This document shows positions 10,543-21,661 of a DNA stretch of 64,000 bases, piece after piece. The position numbers and the translations under genes are program-made. Source of the stretch: Epiperipatus broadwayi (lineage: Eukaryota > Onychophora > Udeonychophora > Euonychophora > Peripatidae); NCBI GenBank assembly GCA_028023455.1, contig JAQFVV010000453.1:88501-152500 (forward strand), in the 5' to 3' direction. Each line of letters starts with the position of its first letter. Position 1 is the stretch's first letter. Under the pieces are notes generated by a model. The model did not search any database. It was not told where the DNA came from and saw only the letters and a program-made list of their open reading frames with translations.

Positions 10543-11841
10543 TTATTTATGCAACTCATCTTGATAGTCTATTTTTAATGGTGCTTCAAAGTCTGTCTCT
10601 GTATTTTGAGACATGGTATTTGTTATGATATCCTTAGATTTAGTAGATCTTCTGTGTACATCCACTCCTGCCATCAGAAGAAGCTGCTCCTGTGTCAATT
10701 GATTTGTACTTTGCTTTTGTCTGGTCCAATGAAGTGTTGATTCATTAGCCAGATAATCTGTTTCACCTGTTTTATTTGTGAGTTTTGTTTTTTTTAATGC
10801 TGGTGTGGTAGACTTTGTATCATTTTTCTTTGATTTTCTTTCACTATGTTTGTCAGGTTCATTAGTTTGTATAGGCTCTTGATGCAATGCGGATTTTTTC
10901 CTCTTGTGCATTCGTTTCTTAGTCTTTACTTTAATTAATTGGAACTCTTCATCAGAGCAAGGAAATGGTAAGGTATCACTCATGTACTCTGTTTCTGTTT
11001 CCTCCTGTGAGGTATAAGATTTATTTGGTATAGTATTCATGGAGCTATTTTGACTAGGATCATCAAAGCTGAGATTTTGCTTATTTGTGTTGTTGTCTTC
11101 ATTATTGGAAATAAATTCATCAAGGCTGAGATTTTGCATATCTGCGGTTTTGTCTTCATTATTGGGAATAAGTTCATCAAGGCTGAGATTTTGGATATCT
11201 GTGTTGTTGTCTTCATTATTGGGAATAGGTTCATCTACTTTTGTTTTTTCAGGGTTACTTTGCATATTGGGAATAGTTTCATCTACTTTTGTTTTTTCAG
11301 GGTTACTTTGCATGAGTCTGATTTCATTATTAGCTATTGGATCTGTACTGCACTGATGCGTTTTTGTTTTTTTAATACCACACTTTTTACCAAAACGGTT
11401 AGGGCATTCTTTGACAAGATGATCTCTGGCTTTACAAAAAAAACACTGAGGTGAAATGCCTCTGAAAGTAACTATCAAAGGTGAAGAATCTGTTGCATGT
11501 AATGTTGGTATATCTGTTGGTTGCATATTTTTCTTCAATGACATAGTGAAATGAACAGTATTGGTTAGAACTGGCTGTGTGGCTCTTTTTTCCCATACAT
11601 ATTTAAAGTTGGCCACAGTTCCAACATTTTTTAGTAAATCTTGTAGATCATCAGCTTTAAAGTCTACATGACAGTTCTTAATTTGTCCATTCAAATTTGT
11701 AGGTCTATCAATGTCTATGTAACAAATAAATTTTCCATTAAGAAAGTGAATATGTTTTTCAAATATTTGTTTCTGAGCCACATTATGATATTCTATTGTT
11801 TTATATCTGCTATTAGGATGATCTAGCACTTTGTATATCAT
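10543..11841 (-). CDS. LINE ORF1 protein, zinc-knuckle part (432 codons)
   Basis: This is the Gag-like ORF1 protein, expected to bind element RNA. About residues 30-125 form a folded-looking N-terminal region (FICYIDIDRP, ADDLQDLLKNVG, FKYVWEKRA), also found at 30934-31419. A CCHC knuckle CFFCKARDHLVKEC follows at about 133-146. Residues about 170-260 are acidic tandem repeats (NPEKTKVDE twice, IPNNED-type units three times), and the rest is a Lys/Ser/Thr-rich, probably disordered tail. The ATG overlaps the stop of the upstream frame as ATGA, so either this is a genuine second cistron or one ORF1 was split by a frameshift. It is fully open, the best coding potential in the first 60 kb. Confidence 0.82.
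   Translation of the reverse strand: MIYKVLDHPNSRYKTIEYHNVAQKQIFEKHIHFLNGKFICYIDIDRPTNLNGQIKNCHVDFKADDLQDLLKNVGTVANFKYVWEKRATQPVLTNTVHFTMSLKKNMQPTDIPTLHATDSSPLIVTFRGISPQCFFCKARDHLVKECPNRFGKKCGIKKTKTHQCSTDPIANNEIRLMQSNPEKTKVDETIPNMQSNPEKTKVDEPIPNNEDNNTDIQNLSLDELIPNNEDKTADMQNLSLDEFISNNEDNNTNKQNLSFDDPSQNSSMNTIPNKSYTSQEETETEYMSDTLPFPCSDEEFQLIKVKTKKRMHKRKKSALHQEPIQTNEPDKHSERKSKKNDTKSTTPALKKTKLTNKTGETDYLANESTLHWTRQKQSTNQLTQEQLLLMAGVDVHRRSTKSKDIITNTMSQNTETDFEAPLKIDYQDELHK
11055..11320 (-). repeat. In-frame tandem repeats within LINE ORF1
   Basis: Two adjacent repeat sets keep the ORF1 frame. One is three units of about 57-63 bp encoding variants of IPNNEDNNTDIQNLSLDE; the other is two units encoding NPEKTKVDE-(T/P)-IPN. 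They encode an acidic, Asn-rich segment after the zinc knuckle. Confidence 0.9.
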
Positions 11842-12401
11842 TGACCAAAGTTTTTTTCTGATAGATAAGAATAAAATTCATCAGTAGGAAAATTCATGAC
11901 TGAAGAATTAGTATCTGTTATAGCTATTGTAGACGTTTTAATACTTTTAAATTTTTGAAATGATTTAAGAACTGTTAAAGGAATTGTTTGTATAAATTTT
12001 TCACATACAGAAACATAATCTGTATTACTAGTTGATAATAAATTTGTATTTTCTTGTTCCATTTGTAGTTCATTGTCAAAATTAAAAATTTCTGTTAAAT
12101 TTTCTTCTGTAATTACATTGTTATCTTGTTCAGATTTTTGCTTTAAAATACTAGCATAAGTTTGTTTAATATTCTTATTTAATTCAATAGAATCAGATGC
12201 CTCAGGCAAATTAGTATTTTTAAATTTATTTCTTGTTTTAGATAAATCAGATAAGGCTTCAGCCATATTGGATCCAGTTTTTACTTTTGAAAAAGAACTA
12301 TTGTTAACTTTGACTTTTTCTAGATCTTGATAAGAATTATTTTTATCTAAGCTATTATTAGCAATTTTTAAATTAGAATTAGAAACAGAAATATTAGACA
12401 T
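11838..12401 (-). CDS. LINE ORF1 N-terminal frame (187 codons)
   Basis: This open frame lies upstream of and touches the zinc-knuckle ORF1. It starts MSNISVSNSNLKIANN and is Asn/Ser/Lys/Glu-rich, with no cysteines in a finger pattern, so it looks largely disordered. It ends YLSEKNFGQ-stop, with the TGA overlapping the next ATG (ATGA at 11838-11841). In a two-ORF LINE this would be the N-terminal part of ORF1, with either coupled termination-reinitiation or a one-base frameshift. Decayed similar low-complexity frames occur at 32302-33014 upstream of another ORF1. No function can be read beyond that. Confidence 0.65.
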   Translation of the reverse strand: MSNISVSNSNLKIANNSLDKNNSYQDLEKVKVNNSSFSKVKTGSNMAEALSDLSKTRNKFKNTNLPEASDSIELNKNIKQTYASILKQKSEQDNNVITEENLTEIFNFDNELQMEQENTNLLSTSNTDYVSVCEKFIQTIPLTVLKSFQKFKSIKTSTIAITDTNSSVMNFPTDEFYSYLSEKNFGQ

Positions 12402-12588
12402 TTTAAATCTAATATTCTTCTTTATATTAACAACAATTTTGCTCGAAATAGAGCTTACCTTTAAGTGGAAAATTTCCTTTTTCTCTTGGTATACTTTTCA
12501 CTATCAAATTCAATCAAAAACCAATAAAACTTAAGTCTAAAGCAGGAGCTGAAATGAGTCAACTTTCTCTGTCAAGAGCCAAGATGGC
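12402..12588 (-). promoter_or_regulatory. Putative 5' UTR of the LINE
   Basis: About 190 bp lie between the ORF1 start and the (TAC)n array. Next to the array is GCCAAGATGGC on the plus strand (about 12578-12588), an AAGATGGC core like YY1-type sites known in mammalian L1 5' UTRs. The resemblance is only suggestive, and its orientation is opposite to human L1. Confidence 0.35.
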
Positions 12589-13478
<890 letters not shown>

Positions 13479-13479
13479 T

Positions 13480-13648
13480 AAATGTAATATATGATTTTTT
13501 TCTACAGTATAGCCTTTTTCATACTTGCACTCCTGTATGTAAATATATGGGGTTTGAACTCTGACTTTCACATGAGCCTCAACTACCCATGCTATCTCAT
13601 ACTGCTGACACACTTGAACACACACATGTCGAAAAGATTAATGAATCA

Positions 13649-13734
<86 letters not shown>

Positions 13735-14210
13735 GCTAAACCAGCACTAGACAGTTGGTCAAAATTATTATCTTCATGCATATATACAATCAATGCTCAG
13801 TTTATATTAAGATAGCCAATCTTTATATTTTAATGGACAGGCTTCAATTCACTACACCCCACAACTCTTCAGCTGTCCATTTGATTGAAAATCTGATGAT
13901 CTCATCCTACCCATGTTGACTATAATTCACTCTGATCCCTCATGTATAGGACATAATCCATTTACATACATATATAAGGGATAGGTAGACCATACAACAC
14001 TATATTTTAATATATGATTTTTTTACAATATAGGCTTTTTCATACCTGCACTCCAATATGTAATATATAGGGTTTTGAACTCAGACTTTCATATGACCTC
14101 AACTACCCACATCAATTATCCACACTATTTCATACTGCTGACACACTTGAGCACTCACATGTTGAAAAGATAATCAGCAATATACATATTTCGTGTTAAA
14201 CCAGCAATGC
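13480..14210 (+). mobile_element. Unnamed A-B-A repeat element, copy 1
   Basis: Segment A (13480-13760) is repeated at 14008-14210, with segment B (13761-14000) between. Shared landmarks of A are AATATATGATTTTTTT, CATACTGCTGACACACTTGA, AAAAGAT and GTGCTAAACCAGCA or GTTAAACCAGCA. B has GCTCAGTTTATATTAAGATAG and TTTAATGGACAGGCTTCAAT. Copy 1 has an 80-bp (TA)n inside the first A. The same A-B-A order recurs at 23211-23874, and partial copies lie at 21662-21990 (minus) and 41415-41815 (plus). No coding capacity. This could be an LTR-like non-autonomous element or a dimer of a satellite-like unit. Confidence 0.7.
13652..13731. repeat. (TA)n microsatellite, 80 bp
   Basis: Pure TA run inside segment A of the A-B-A element, at the point where other copies read AATATATGTATTTTGTGCT. 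Confidence 0.97.
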
Positions 14211-16269
14211 AAATTATTTAATTTCATTTCAACTAAAATGAGAAGAGTTTTGCAAAAATGTTAGATAATTATGTTGTTAATAAATAATAATACTTCAACG
14301 CACGTTTTGATGCCAATAAATTTAAAAATGTGTTAGTACTAAGCATCATCGTATCAAACTTTTTCTGTAGCATAACTATCTTAATAAAGATATATATTAT
14401 ATAAAATGATTGGACATCTCTTGGAACTGATTTAAATGATATTTTTTGAATAGACCAAATAAAAATAAGTCTCCAAAAATATTGTTTTCTATGATATCGC
14501 AAGTAACAGCTGCAGTGAGGAATACAAAATGAAGTAAATGTGTAAGGAATCGTCTAAAGTAGACTTTGAAAGACAACCTAAAATATGTTTCATAAATGCA
14601 AATGAAGAGATGCGAAAATAAACAAAATGGATCATAATTTTTATATACTGAAATTAATGGATCAACTTCGAAAAAAAAAAATAAAACTATTGATTTTTTA
14701 AAAATTTAATATAATAAATATAAAAATGTATTTTTTTGAACTTTCTGAATCTTATAAAAGCAAAGGCATAAATAAAAGAAACAAAGGCACCAGGCACCAA
14801 TTAATTTGTGAAACCTTTGTATTTTGCTTCTAAAATTTCGATAATAGAAGTTATCAAATCAGACCTCATAGAAGGTCAGATTACAAGCAATTTGACTTGA
14901 AAAAGCATTAAAATTGGTTATGGACATCTATCTAAAAATCTTTTGCCTCTAAGAGTATTTAATTTAGATCTATTACATTATGAATCTTAAATTATAAAAC
15001 GTTTTAGTCACGAAGTATTCAGGTGTTGCAAAGTCTTACAATTTTTCTGTACTTTGTCAAAATTTCCAATGCTCATATTATTACTTAAATGACCAATTCG
15101 CCAGATCTGATAACCTACTATGAATTTTGCAAGATATATTATTTTCAGATCACATTGTGGTTGTTCTAAATTTCTAGGTTAAGGAGATAGATTACTTGAG
15201 CCATCTAATCATATAATTATTGGTAAAGTAAAACTATTATTCTAAATCCAATTCAAATGATTAATTATTGACTATACTCTATCTTGCAAGATCAAAACCA
15301 AGGATTATTTTCAATTTATCCTCACTGATTGTTTTTTTTCCGTATAAAGATTTTGATTTCATTTTTTATTTTGTTTTGTTTACCAACATTTATAAGTTCA
15401 TTATTTAAATGTCATCTCCGGTTGTTAACTAATAGAAAGGACAATGAGTGCTGTTTTTGTGTATGGTTTATTTGTAATAATCGATATATTAATATGCTAA
15501 AGAATAATTCATTTTCAAAACATGGATTCAAACAAAATTGACTTTTCCCAATCCATGAAAAATTATACTAGGACTAAATAAAAGTAGTGGAGTGCAGTTG
15601 GCATTTCATCTGCATCTACGATAAAGTCATTTATGGATTTGACATCATCAAAAAATTAGGTAAAATGACTAATTTACTTTTCCATTCCTTTTTTGTTGTT
15701 AATATTAAAATAATATATATATTTAATTTAAATATTCATTTTATTTTCACTTTAATACAATCCACCAAAGATTTTTTGTGTACGGTTTTTTTGCTTTAAA
15801 GGCTTGGATAAATATAATGAATTAAATACATAACGTAAGTAGATAAGTTAAAAGGCTTACTAGATGTTTTTTGTTTTTTTAAATTTTAATTAGAGAATTA
15901 ATTTTGTGTATTTAGCTTTTTTTTTAAGTCTAATTTTCAGCAATGATTTTCAATAAAAATTAAAGTCGATTTTTTTAACAAAGAAAACACATTGTCCTCA
16001 AGGAGTAGGATTTATTGAAAATCTGTCTTCTTTACATGCTCTGTATGAAATAGTAAACAATAAACTAAAAAACAATGTATTTTAATTGCGTCATAACCAG
16101 ACTTAGAACTTTAGTTCCAAATAATTGGACCATAACCAATCCAATTAACCAGTAAATAGGTATCTAGATATTACTATCTAAGAACTACATATTTGGTTAA
16201 TTTTATTTAATCAGTTTATAGCGGATGCTGTGATTATAATAATATGGCTGAATATAATATTACCTTCAC
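14211..16269. other. AT-rich sequence without recognised gene
   Basis: Only short frames with no domain signature. No tRNA, repeat family or fold-back was recognised. Confidence 0.5.
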
Positions 16270-16418
16270 AACTAGCTGAGTAATAGTCAAACATTGTTAG
16301 CCGAGAGGTCATTGCAGCTGCCTTGCAAGCAAGTAGTTGGTTGCAGACGGTTGTGGGTTCACATTCTGGCCAATGCTATGACATATGGGGGGGAAAAAAA
16401 CTAGCTGAGTAATGTCAA
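16270..16418 (+). mobile_element. tRNA-derived SINE copy 1 with target-site duplication
   Basis: The body (16291-16398) starts ACATTGTTAGCCGAGAGGTC and contains an anticodon-arm-like CTGCCTTGCAAGCA, a box-B-like GGGTTCACATTC, GGCCAATGCTATGACA and an A-rich tail. Near-identical direct repeats flank it: AACTAGCTGAGTAATAGTCA (from 16270) and AACTAGCTGAGTAATGTCAA (16399-16418). The duplication marks retroposition by a LINE enzyme. Five copies exist in the window. Confidence 0.9.
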
Positions 16419-17057
16419 GCTTCTATAAGTACCAAAATCATGACTAACTTTTAAATATATTTTAATACCAAATAAAATTTTCAGCATCACTCATATTTTA
16501 ATAAAACACCAGAAAAAAAACAAGTTAAGGTTTTATCATCTTTATTAGCACTTTCTGCTATAATCAATATCTATACCTATAAAGTTATAATCTAAGCTAA
16601 AATTGATTACTTTATCAATTTTTTAATAATGTGTTGATTTTGAAAAGAACTCTAATCAATTATTTTTATTGCCCATTGTCCCCCCCCCCTCCTGAATGGT
16701 TTGTACAGCTATCATTTGACATTAAATGAAACATTTTAAAAATTATTTAACATAGTTGACCACCCAATATTTGCTGGAAAATAATCATGTAGTGATTTTT
16801 ACTAGATGATAAACCAAGTATGGAAAAATGCTCAAACTCTTAATACACAACAATTGAAAATTGTAATGTCTGTTTTTTCTTCAATTTATATATATATTAC
16901 AAATTGATGTTTGTATTTCTTTAAAATAATATATGTAAATTTATAAATAAATATTTGAAAATACCGTACTTAAAAGTTTATAAAAAGTATATGTATAACC
17001 ATCACTTAGAAGCACTTTCAACTAACTTGTAGCTTTATCAACTATCACTTTTAAAAT
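16419..17057. other. AT-rich sequence, possible 3' flank of Penelope-like element
   Basis: No gene. The part nearest 17057 may be 3' UTR of the minus-strand Penelope-like element. A short poly-C run lies at about 16681-16689. Confidence 0.4.
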
Positions 17058-17107
17058 GTCAGCTTTCCCATAATTCCATGATGTCAACTTTCCCATAATT
17101 CTGTGAT
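17058..17107. repeat. 25-bp tandem duplication at the PLE C-terminus
   Basis: Two units, each with CTTTCCCATAATTC and ending near ATGATG or GTGATC. They overlap the last codons of the Penelope-like frame. Confidence 0.85.
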
Positions 17108-18110
17108 CTTAACATTTGCTGCTTGCCTATTAATTAAATCTTGCTTATATTTATATATTAACATTGCCTCTTTAATTTTTCTTTTATTATTTCTTTCAGT
17201 TTTCAATATTTTTACGTTGTTATAATTAAAATCAAAACCATATATACCGTGATTTATTATGATCATAAAAGACAGAAGCTGATAAAGTATCATTATTTTT
17301 AAAATTTTGTTTTGTATTTTGAATTCTTTTAAATAATAAGTGCTCTTTTGTTTTTTTCCCAATGTGCACATTGATTCACCTATATATCCACTGCCACACT
17401 TACATGTCCATTTGTAAATGATACAATTTTTATTTATCAATAAAGTTTTATCTTTTGAATTGTGTATTAATTTATTTAATGTAGGTGGTGCATAAAATAC
17501 AATATCACATATTCCTTTATAAATTTTCTTAATGAAACTTACCTGTTGACTCGAAATATATGGTATTGATATCCACAGTGTTTTATCAAAAGAATTAACA
17601 TTATTATTACTATTTTTATATTTAGAAATAAAAATTTTAACAGTATAATAAACACAATAATAATTGTATCCAACATTTAACAATTCATTATAATAAATTT
17701 CAATATTTTTAGTTTTATTTGATGCATATTTACAAAGGTTATCATTTATAAATAAAAATGATTTTAAACCTGCCATTTTATGTGACATTGGTACTTTTGA
17801 TTCATATGGAATATATCCTGTTTTTGCTATTAGTTTAAGAGTCATATAGTAATCCAATTTATCCTTGTTTCTAGTTATCTTGAGATCTAAAAATTGAACA
17901 TTCATTGAATTTTCATCCGTTTTAATCCACTTTAAGCCCTTTTTATTATTTAATTCATTAAACAAATCATTAATAGCATTTGGCTTTCCACAAACAAATA
18001 CATCATCAACATATCGATTGTATAAAATATTCTCTCTCTGATAATTTTCTTTTTTTAACATATTTTCTTCATATGTAGATATAACAAAATTACATATTTG
18101 GGCAACTTAT
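17084..18110 (-). pseudogene. Penelope-like element: RT C-terminal part plus GIY-YIG endonuclease
   Basis: A 325-codon open frame (18061-17084). It starts inside the RT palm: YNRYVDDVFVCG at about residues 14-25 holds the catalytic YxDD, and VQFLDLKITR near 55-64 is the next conserved block. A linker with IPYISSQQVSFIKKIYK follows (about 167-182), then VFYAPPTLNKLI and KDKTLLINKNCIIYKWTCKC, leading into YIGES at about 226-230. That is the GIY-YIG-type nuclease of Penelope-like elements. NNKRKIKEAMLI and INRQ near the end fit its later motifs. The Arg expected after YIG appears lost (MCTLGKKQ). The N-terminal RT half is missing, so the copy is 5'-truncated. Tailing similarity extends to about 18110. 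Confidence 0.88.
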
Positions 18111-18117
18111 AAATTTA

Positions 18118-18160
18118 CACACACACACACATATATATATATATGCACACACAAACACTG
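18118..18160. repeat. (AC)n/(AT)n short mixed microsatellite
   Basis: Short CACACA then TATATA runs bounding the 5' end of the Penelope-like relic. Confidence 0.8.
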
Positions 18161-18504
18161 ACGATATTTAGCAGGTCTGGCTTCACTATGAATTGCTAAT
18201 AATTTACAAAAGTCATTGTGTCATTTGGTATATGAAGGAGCAGCACAGCAGTTTAAGGTCCTTAGATTGTGCCCAGTTTAACCACTTCTGGCTCTCAAAC
18301 TTTTTGCTAGCCAAATACAATATAATTATTTATTTAGTATTTTACAAATATAAATTCTTATTATTTTTATGTATCACATAGAACATTATTAGTTTTAGAA
18401 ATTCACCATGTCAGATTTGTCAAGATTTCTTAAAGTTTTTATTCTTTAGTATACAAGAGACACTCCTTTCACAAGAATCTAAAAGGTTTAGGTAATTAAG
18501 AATA

Positions 18505-19160
18505 TAGAAATAAAAAGAAATGACATATTAGTAAGCTTTGATGTTGAATGTCTAAGTACAAATGCATCCAGTATTGAAGCATGGTCTATTATAAGAAAAA
18601 GATTAAATGGGGACAGTAGTTGAAAAACAAAAATTACTCTTTACATTGATAATACATTGGGTTTATTGACATTTGGTATAACAATAACATAATTTCAATA
18701 CAACAAACATTTTCCCAGCAAACCCAAGAAATTACTATAATCTAACAGGAGTCATTTTGATCAGTAGATTTATATGAAAGAGATTGAAACCACAGTCATA
18801 AATGTTATTCGATCTTCATCAAAATTGTGGCTTAACTATGTCAATGCAACATTAATAGTAAGGTTATATGCTGATTCTATATTAGAGACATTCTGACATA
18901 TATTAATATCATATTTTCTTAAGTTATCTTTACAATAGAATTAGAACAAGAACAAAAATTGTCATTTTTAGGTGTTTTTGTGATAAAAGTATTTCATGGA
19001 AAAATCACAATTATGGTTTACAAAAAATTTCATATGCAGAAAATATTCCACATATAAATCCAATCTTGAGAAAAACACAAAAAGTAAAATTCTCTTATTA
19101 CCATAGAAAAAAATGTCCTTAATCCAATAATTCTGAAAAACCAATATCCAACAGGAAAAA
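18505..19160 (+). pseudogene. Penelope-like RT relic, plus strand
   Basis: This relic has no long frame, but reading across frames gives NDILVSFDVECLSTNASSIE (about 18521-18580), the first catalytic-Asp block of Penelope-like RTs. Further on, QKLSFLGVFVIK and GKITIMVYKK (about 18945-19030) match the region after the YxDD block, where the copy at 17.1-18.1 kb has FLDLKITR. Upstream palm and nuclease parts are decayed or missing. It points opposite to the 17.1-18.1 kb fragment, about 400 bp away. I see homology only in motif order and cannot align it with confidence. Confidence 0.6.
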
Positions 19161-20026
19161 CATTTTTTTTGAAGAATCATTAACCATCAGCTTTATTAAC
19201 TAAACTTTAACAAAAAAAAAACATTGAGAGAAAAAAAAAGATATATATTGTGGTACATCAATGCATAGTAGGGATAAAAGAAAAAAAAAGAAAAACGTGT
19301 GACTTAGTATAATATCCTAACAGTTTTCCAAGAGCTTAAGATACTGAGAGGAATCCTAACATTTTTAAATGCTGAAAATTGAAAATTGCATTTATAAATA
19401 TAAGACTGTGAAAGGATGTTTAATATTTAAGGAAATCTGCTCCACCAAAAAAATACAAAGCAATGATTAGAGGGAAAATGTCATATGTATCTGAAGTAAC
19501 AAACCATATGTTTGATTGGGAAAATATATAAAATTTGTGCAGAAAGAAAAAGTAAAAATAGAGTTTAAAGAAAATGTTTAAATGACAATTGCAAATATTG
19601 TACTTAATTTAATGTAAAAAATATGTGACATACACTAATCTTATCTTGAAGAAATCAAGAGTACTCTCATAGATAAGTATATATATTTTCTAATGACAGC
19701 TGCCTATTCACAAATCTAAATGTCATTATTTATATTATCGTACTAATACTTAAGCACAACAGGTAAATAATAGATGGAGAAAAGAAAAGAATAGTACTAC
19801 TTTAAATATTATATTATATACTAATCAGTGTGCTAATTCTAACAGTCGAACGTCCTTGGAAAACTATCAATAAAGATTGGTATTTTCTAAAAATATTTCG
19901 CCCTTAAATTTCGCCCTTAAACTAAATGATGGAAATAGCATATGGTATAATTACAATTAATATGCCATCCTTACAAATTTTTCTCTGTATGATTTAATGC
20001 AGCCAGTCATATAGCAACAATTGGCC
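19161..20026. other. AT-rich sequence without recognised gene
   Basis: May include the decayed 3' part of the plus-strand Penelope-like relic up to about 19600. A small tandem TTTCGCCCTTAAA repeat lies near 19897-19922. Otherwise nothing was seen. Confidence 0.45.
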
Positions 20027-20155
20027 CAGCTCGATAATTTTTTTTTTTCAAGTGTCATAGCATCGGCCGGGACGCGAACCCGCAACCCGGGCAACTGCTT
20101 GTAAGGCAGTCACGCTGACCTCTCGACCACCAAAGCAAGACAGCTCGATCATTTT
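20027..20155 (-). mobile_element. tRNA-derived SINE copy 2 with target-site duplication
   Basis: Minus-strand copy, body about 20042-20140. It reads TTGGTGGTCGAGAGGTCAGC, then CTGCCTTACAAGCAG, a box-B-like GGTTCGCGTCCC, and GGCCGATGCTATGACACTTG plus an A tail. Flanking repeats: CAGCTCGATAATTTTT (from 20027) and CAGCTCGATCATTTTT (from 20141), one mismatch. Confidence 0.92.
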
Positions 20156-20972
20156 TGGTGTCCAAATTTAGGGATTCCACAGCAATAAATCCTCCGTTAA
20201 AAAAATAAATCACAAAATTTCAAACAATCATTTATTTAAATATATTTTATTAAATATATGTTTTTCAATTAAAAAGTTATTCACTCTTAATAATATAGCA
20301 ATTAAATTGATAAAAAAAAAAAAAATCGGTTCAGACATACGCTCATATGTATGTATAGACACTAGTAACAGCAAAAAAAGAAAAATCTACATAATTTACT
20401 CATAAATATAAAGCTAATGATTTTTTTATTTGTTAAAACTTATAATTTATTTTCTAAAATAACAACAAACATTTATTTATCCTATTTATTAAAATGTCTT
20501 AAAGTCAAAATAACACTTTCAAGTCATAAATTTCTTTTATGTTCTTATTTACAGAGTACAAACAATATCATGATTCAATATTCTACATTATAATTGGCTT
20601 TTAATGGCAATTATAAATATTTTTAATATCGTATTCAAAAACACAGAAACAAATAAGACAAATTAAATAGAAAACACTTGTTAAAGATTATGAATGAAGT
20701 GTTAAAAAAGTAGAATAAATGAAAAAAATATGTAAATCATTTTTTTCTTTTGGTCTTAGTAATAATTAAAATTATAATATTTTTTAAATAAAAAAAAACA
20801 GAAATACGTGTAATCTGAAAATCTTCCGAAATATGCGCTTAAATAATATTTGTATAAGCAGTTAATTTTTACAGAAAGGGTGTGTGTGTATATATATGTT
20901 AAATTCTGAGGCAGTAAAATGTAATCAACATCACATGACTACCATCTCTTATCATTGTGTATAACTTGTTAA
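20156..20972. other. AT-rich sequence without recognised gene
   Basis: Homopolymer-rich, no open frame of note. Nothing recognised. Confidence 0.5.
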
Positions 20973-21361
20973 AACAGGCAAAACTCACTATATATATTGC
21001 CACAAACAGCAAGCTAGAGTAATCAATGGATGCCAGAAGGCTTGTGCATAAAATCCCCATCTATATAAGCTAATGGGCTTGAATTAAAAACATTAAGGTG
21101 TTTTCGGTTTAAGTCTCATAGTTTTGTAGTTAAATGGAGATAAAAGGTGATTGCTGGAGGGTTGCATTAGATCCTAAGATGTAGGTGCAGTGCTCTCAGA
21201 TCCAAAGCTCCTCACTGACGAAGGCCATAAGCCAGAAACTAGTCTGGGGATATTGGATGACTAGACACTAGATGGGGATTTTATGCACAAGCCTTCTAGA
21301 ATCCATTGATTATTCTAGCTTGCTCTGTGTGGCAATATATATAATGAGTTTTGCCTGTTTT
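20973..21361 (+). mobile_element. Terminal-inverted-repeat element carrying a hammerhead fold
   Basis: The ends are long inverted repeats of about 90 bp: 20973-21062 (AAAACAGGCAAAACTCA...) and 21273-21361 (...TGAGTTTTGCCTGTTTT), with high identity. The interior carries a hammerhead-ribozyme-like sequence next to the right repeat. Related copies: 25093-25258 (internally deleted) and 47055-47404, with a bare end fragment near 55966. No coding capacity, so it is non-autonomous. It could be a fold-back DNA element or a ribozyme-bearing retroelement; the ends alone do not decide. Confidence 0.85.
21200..21258 (+). ncRNA. Type I hammerhead ribozyme fold (family 1)
   Basis: In order: outer helix I ATCCAA, loop AGC, inner helix I TCCTCA, core CTGACGA, helix II GGC-CATAA-GCC, core GAA, helix III AC-TA-GT, C17, inner TGGGGA, loop TA, outer TTGGAT. 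Both helix I halves pair (TCCTCA with TGGGGA using one G-U; ATCCAA with TTGGAT). Predicted cleavage is after 21244. The pair at the base of helix II (positions 10.1/11.1) is A-A, which may weaken activity. Type I hammerheads with very short helix III are known from Penelope-like elements and retrozymes. Self-cleavage here is inferred. Confidence 0.72.
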
Positions 21362-21661
21362 AAAATGTAATCAATTGAACATTGCTAATAGTGTTTAAAT
21401 GTTTCTTTTGTTTTCAGATATAAATTTATTTTATTTAATATTTACTGCAGTATAAATTTTTAATAATCACTATAATTCTTTTCTTTTTATTCGAAATGCA
21501 GTAGAAAACGTAAATGATAAAAAAATATACTCTTTCATACGCTTTCATTTATTATTATTGTTCCAGTCTTTAGTTTTGACTGTTGAGCGATCTTGTTCAG
21601 AATTTTATCTTATTATTATTATTTTTAAAATACAAGCATAATTTATATATTTGGAGTTTAA

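Larger units (their letters stand above)
6768..12588 (-). mobile_element. Near full-length L1/Tx1-like LINE
   Basis: This is a two-ORF non-LTR retrotransposon in minus orientation: 5' UTR about 12402-12588, ORF1 12401-10543, a 270-bp inter-ORF stretch, ORF2 10272-7016, and 3' UTR 7015-6768. ORF1 has a CCHC knuckle. ORF2 has an APE endonuclease, an RT with YMDD, and a C-terminal Cys-His finger. The thumb motif LSLHSKISLINILIIPKINY and PPHKFLGLPI resemble L1/Tx1-clade thumbs; the clade assignment is an inference. ORF2 is broken by several frameshifts, one of them a 41-bp tandem duplication at 7463-7544. Both ends abut (TAC)n DNA, suggesting insertion into a microsatellite. Confidence 0.85.

Noticed and set aside
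16291-16398. Functional tRNA gene at the SINE copies
   Set aside because: Stems are imperfect and each copy has a target-site duplication and A-rich tail, the marks of retroposed SINEs.
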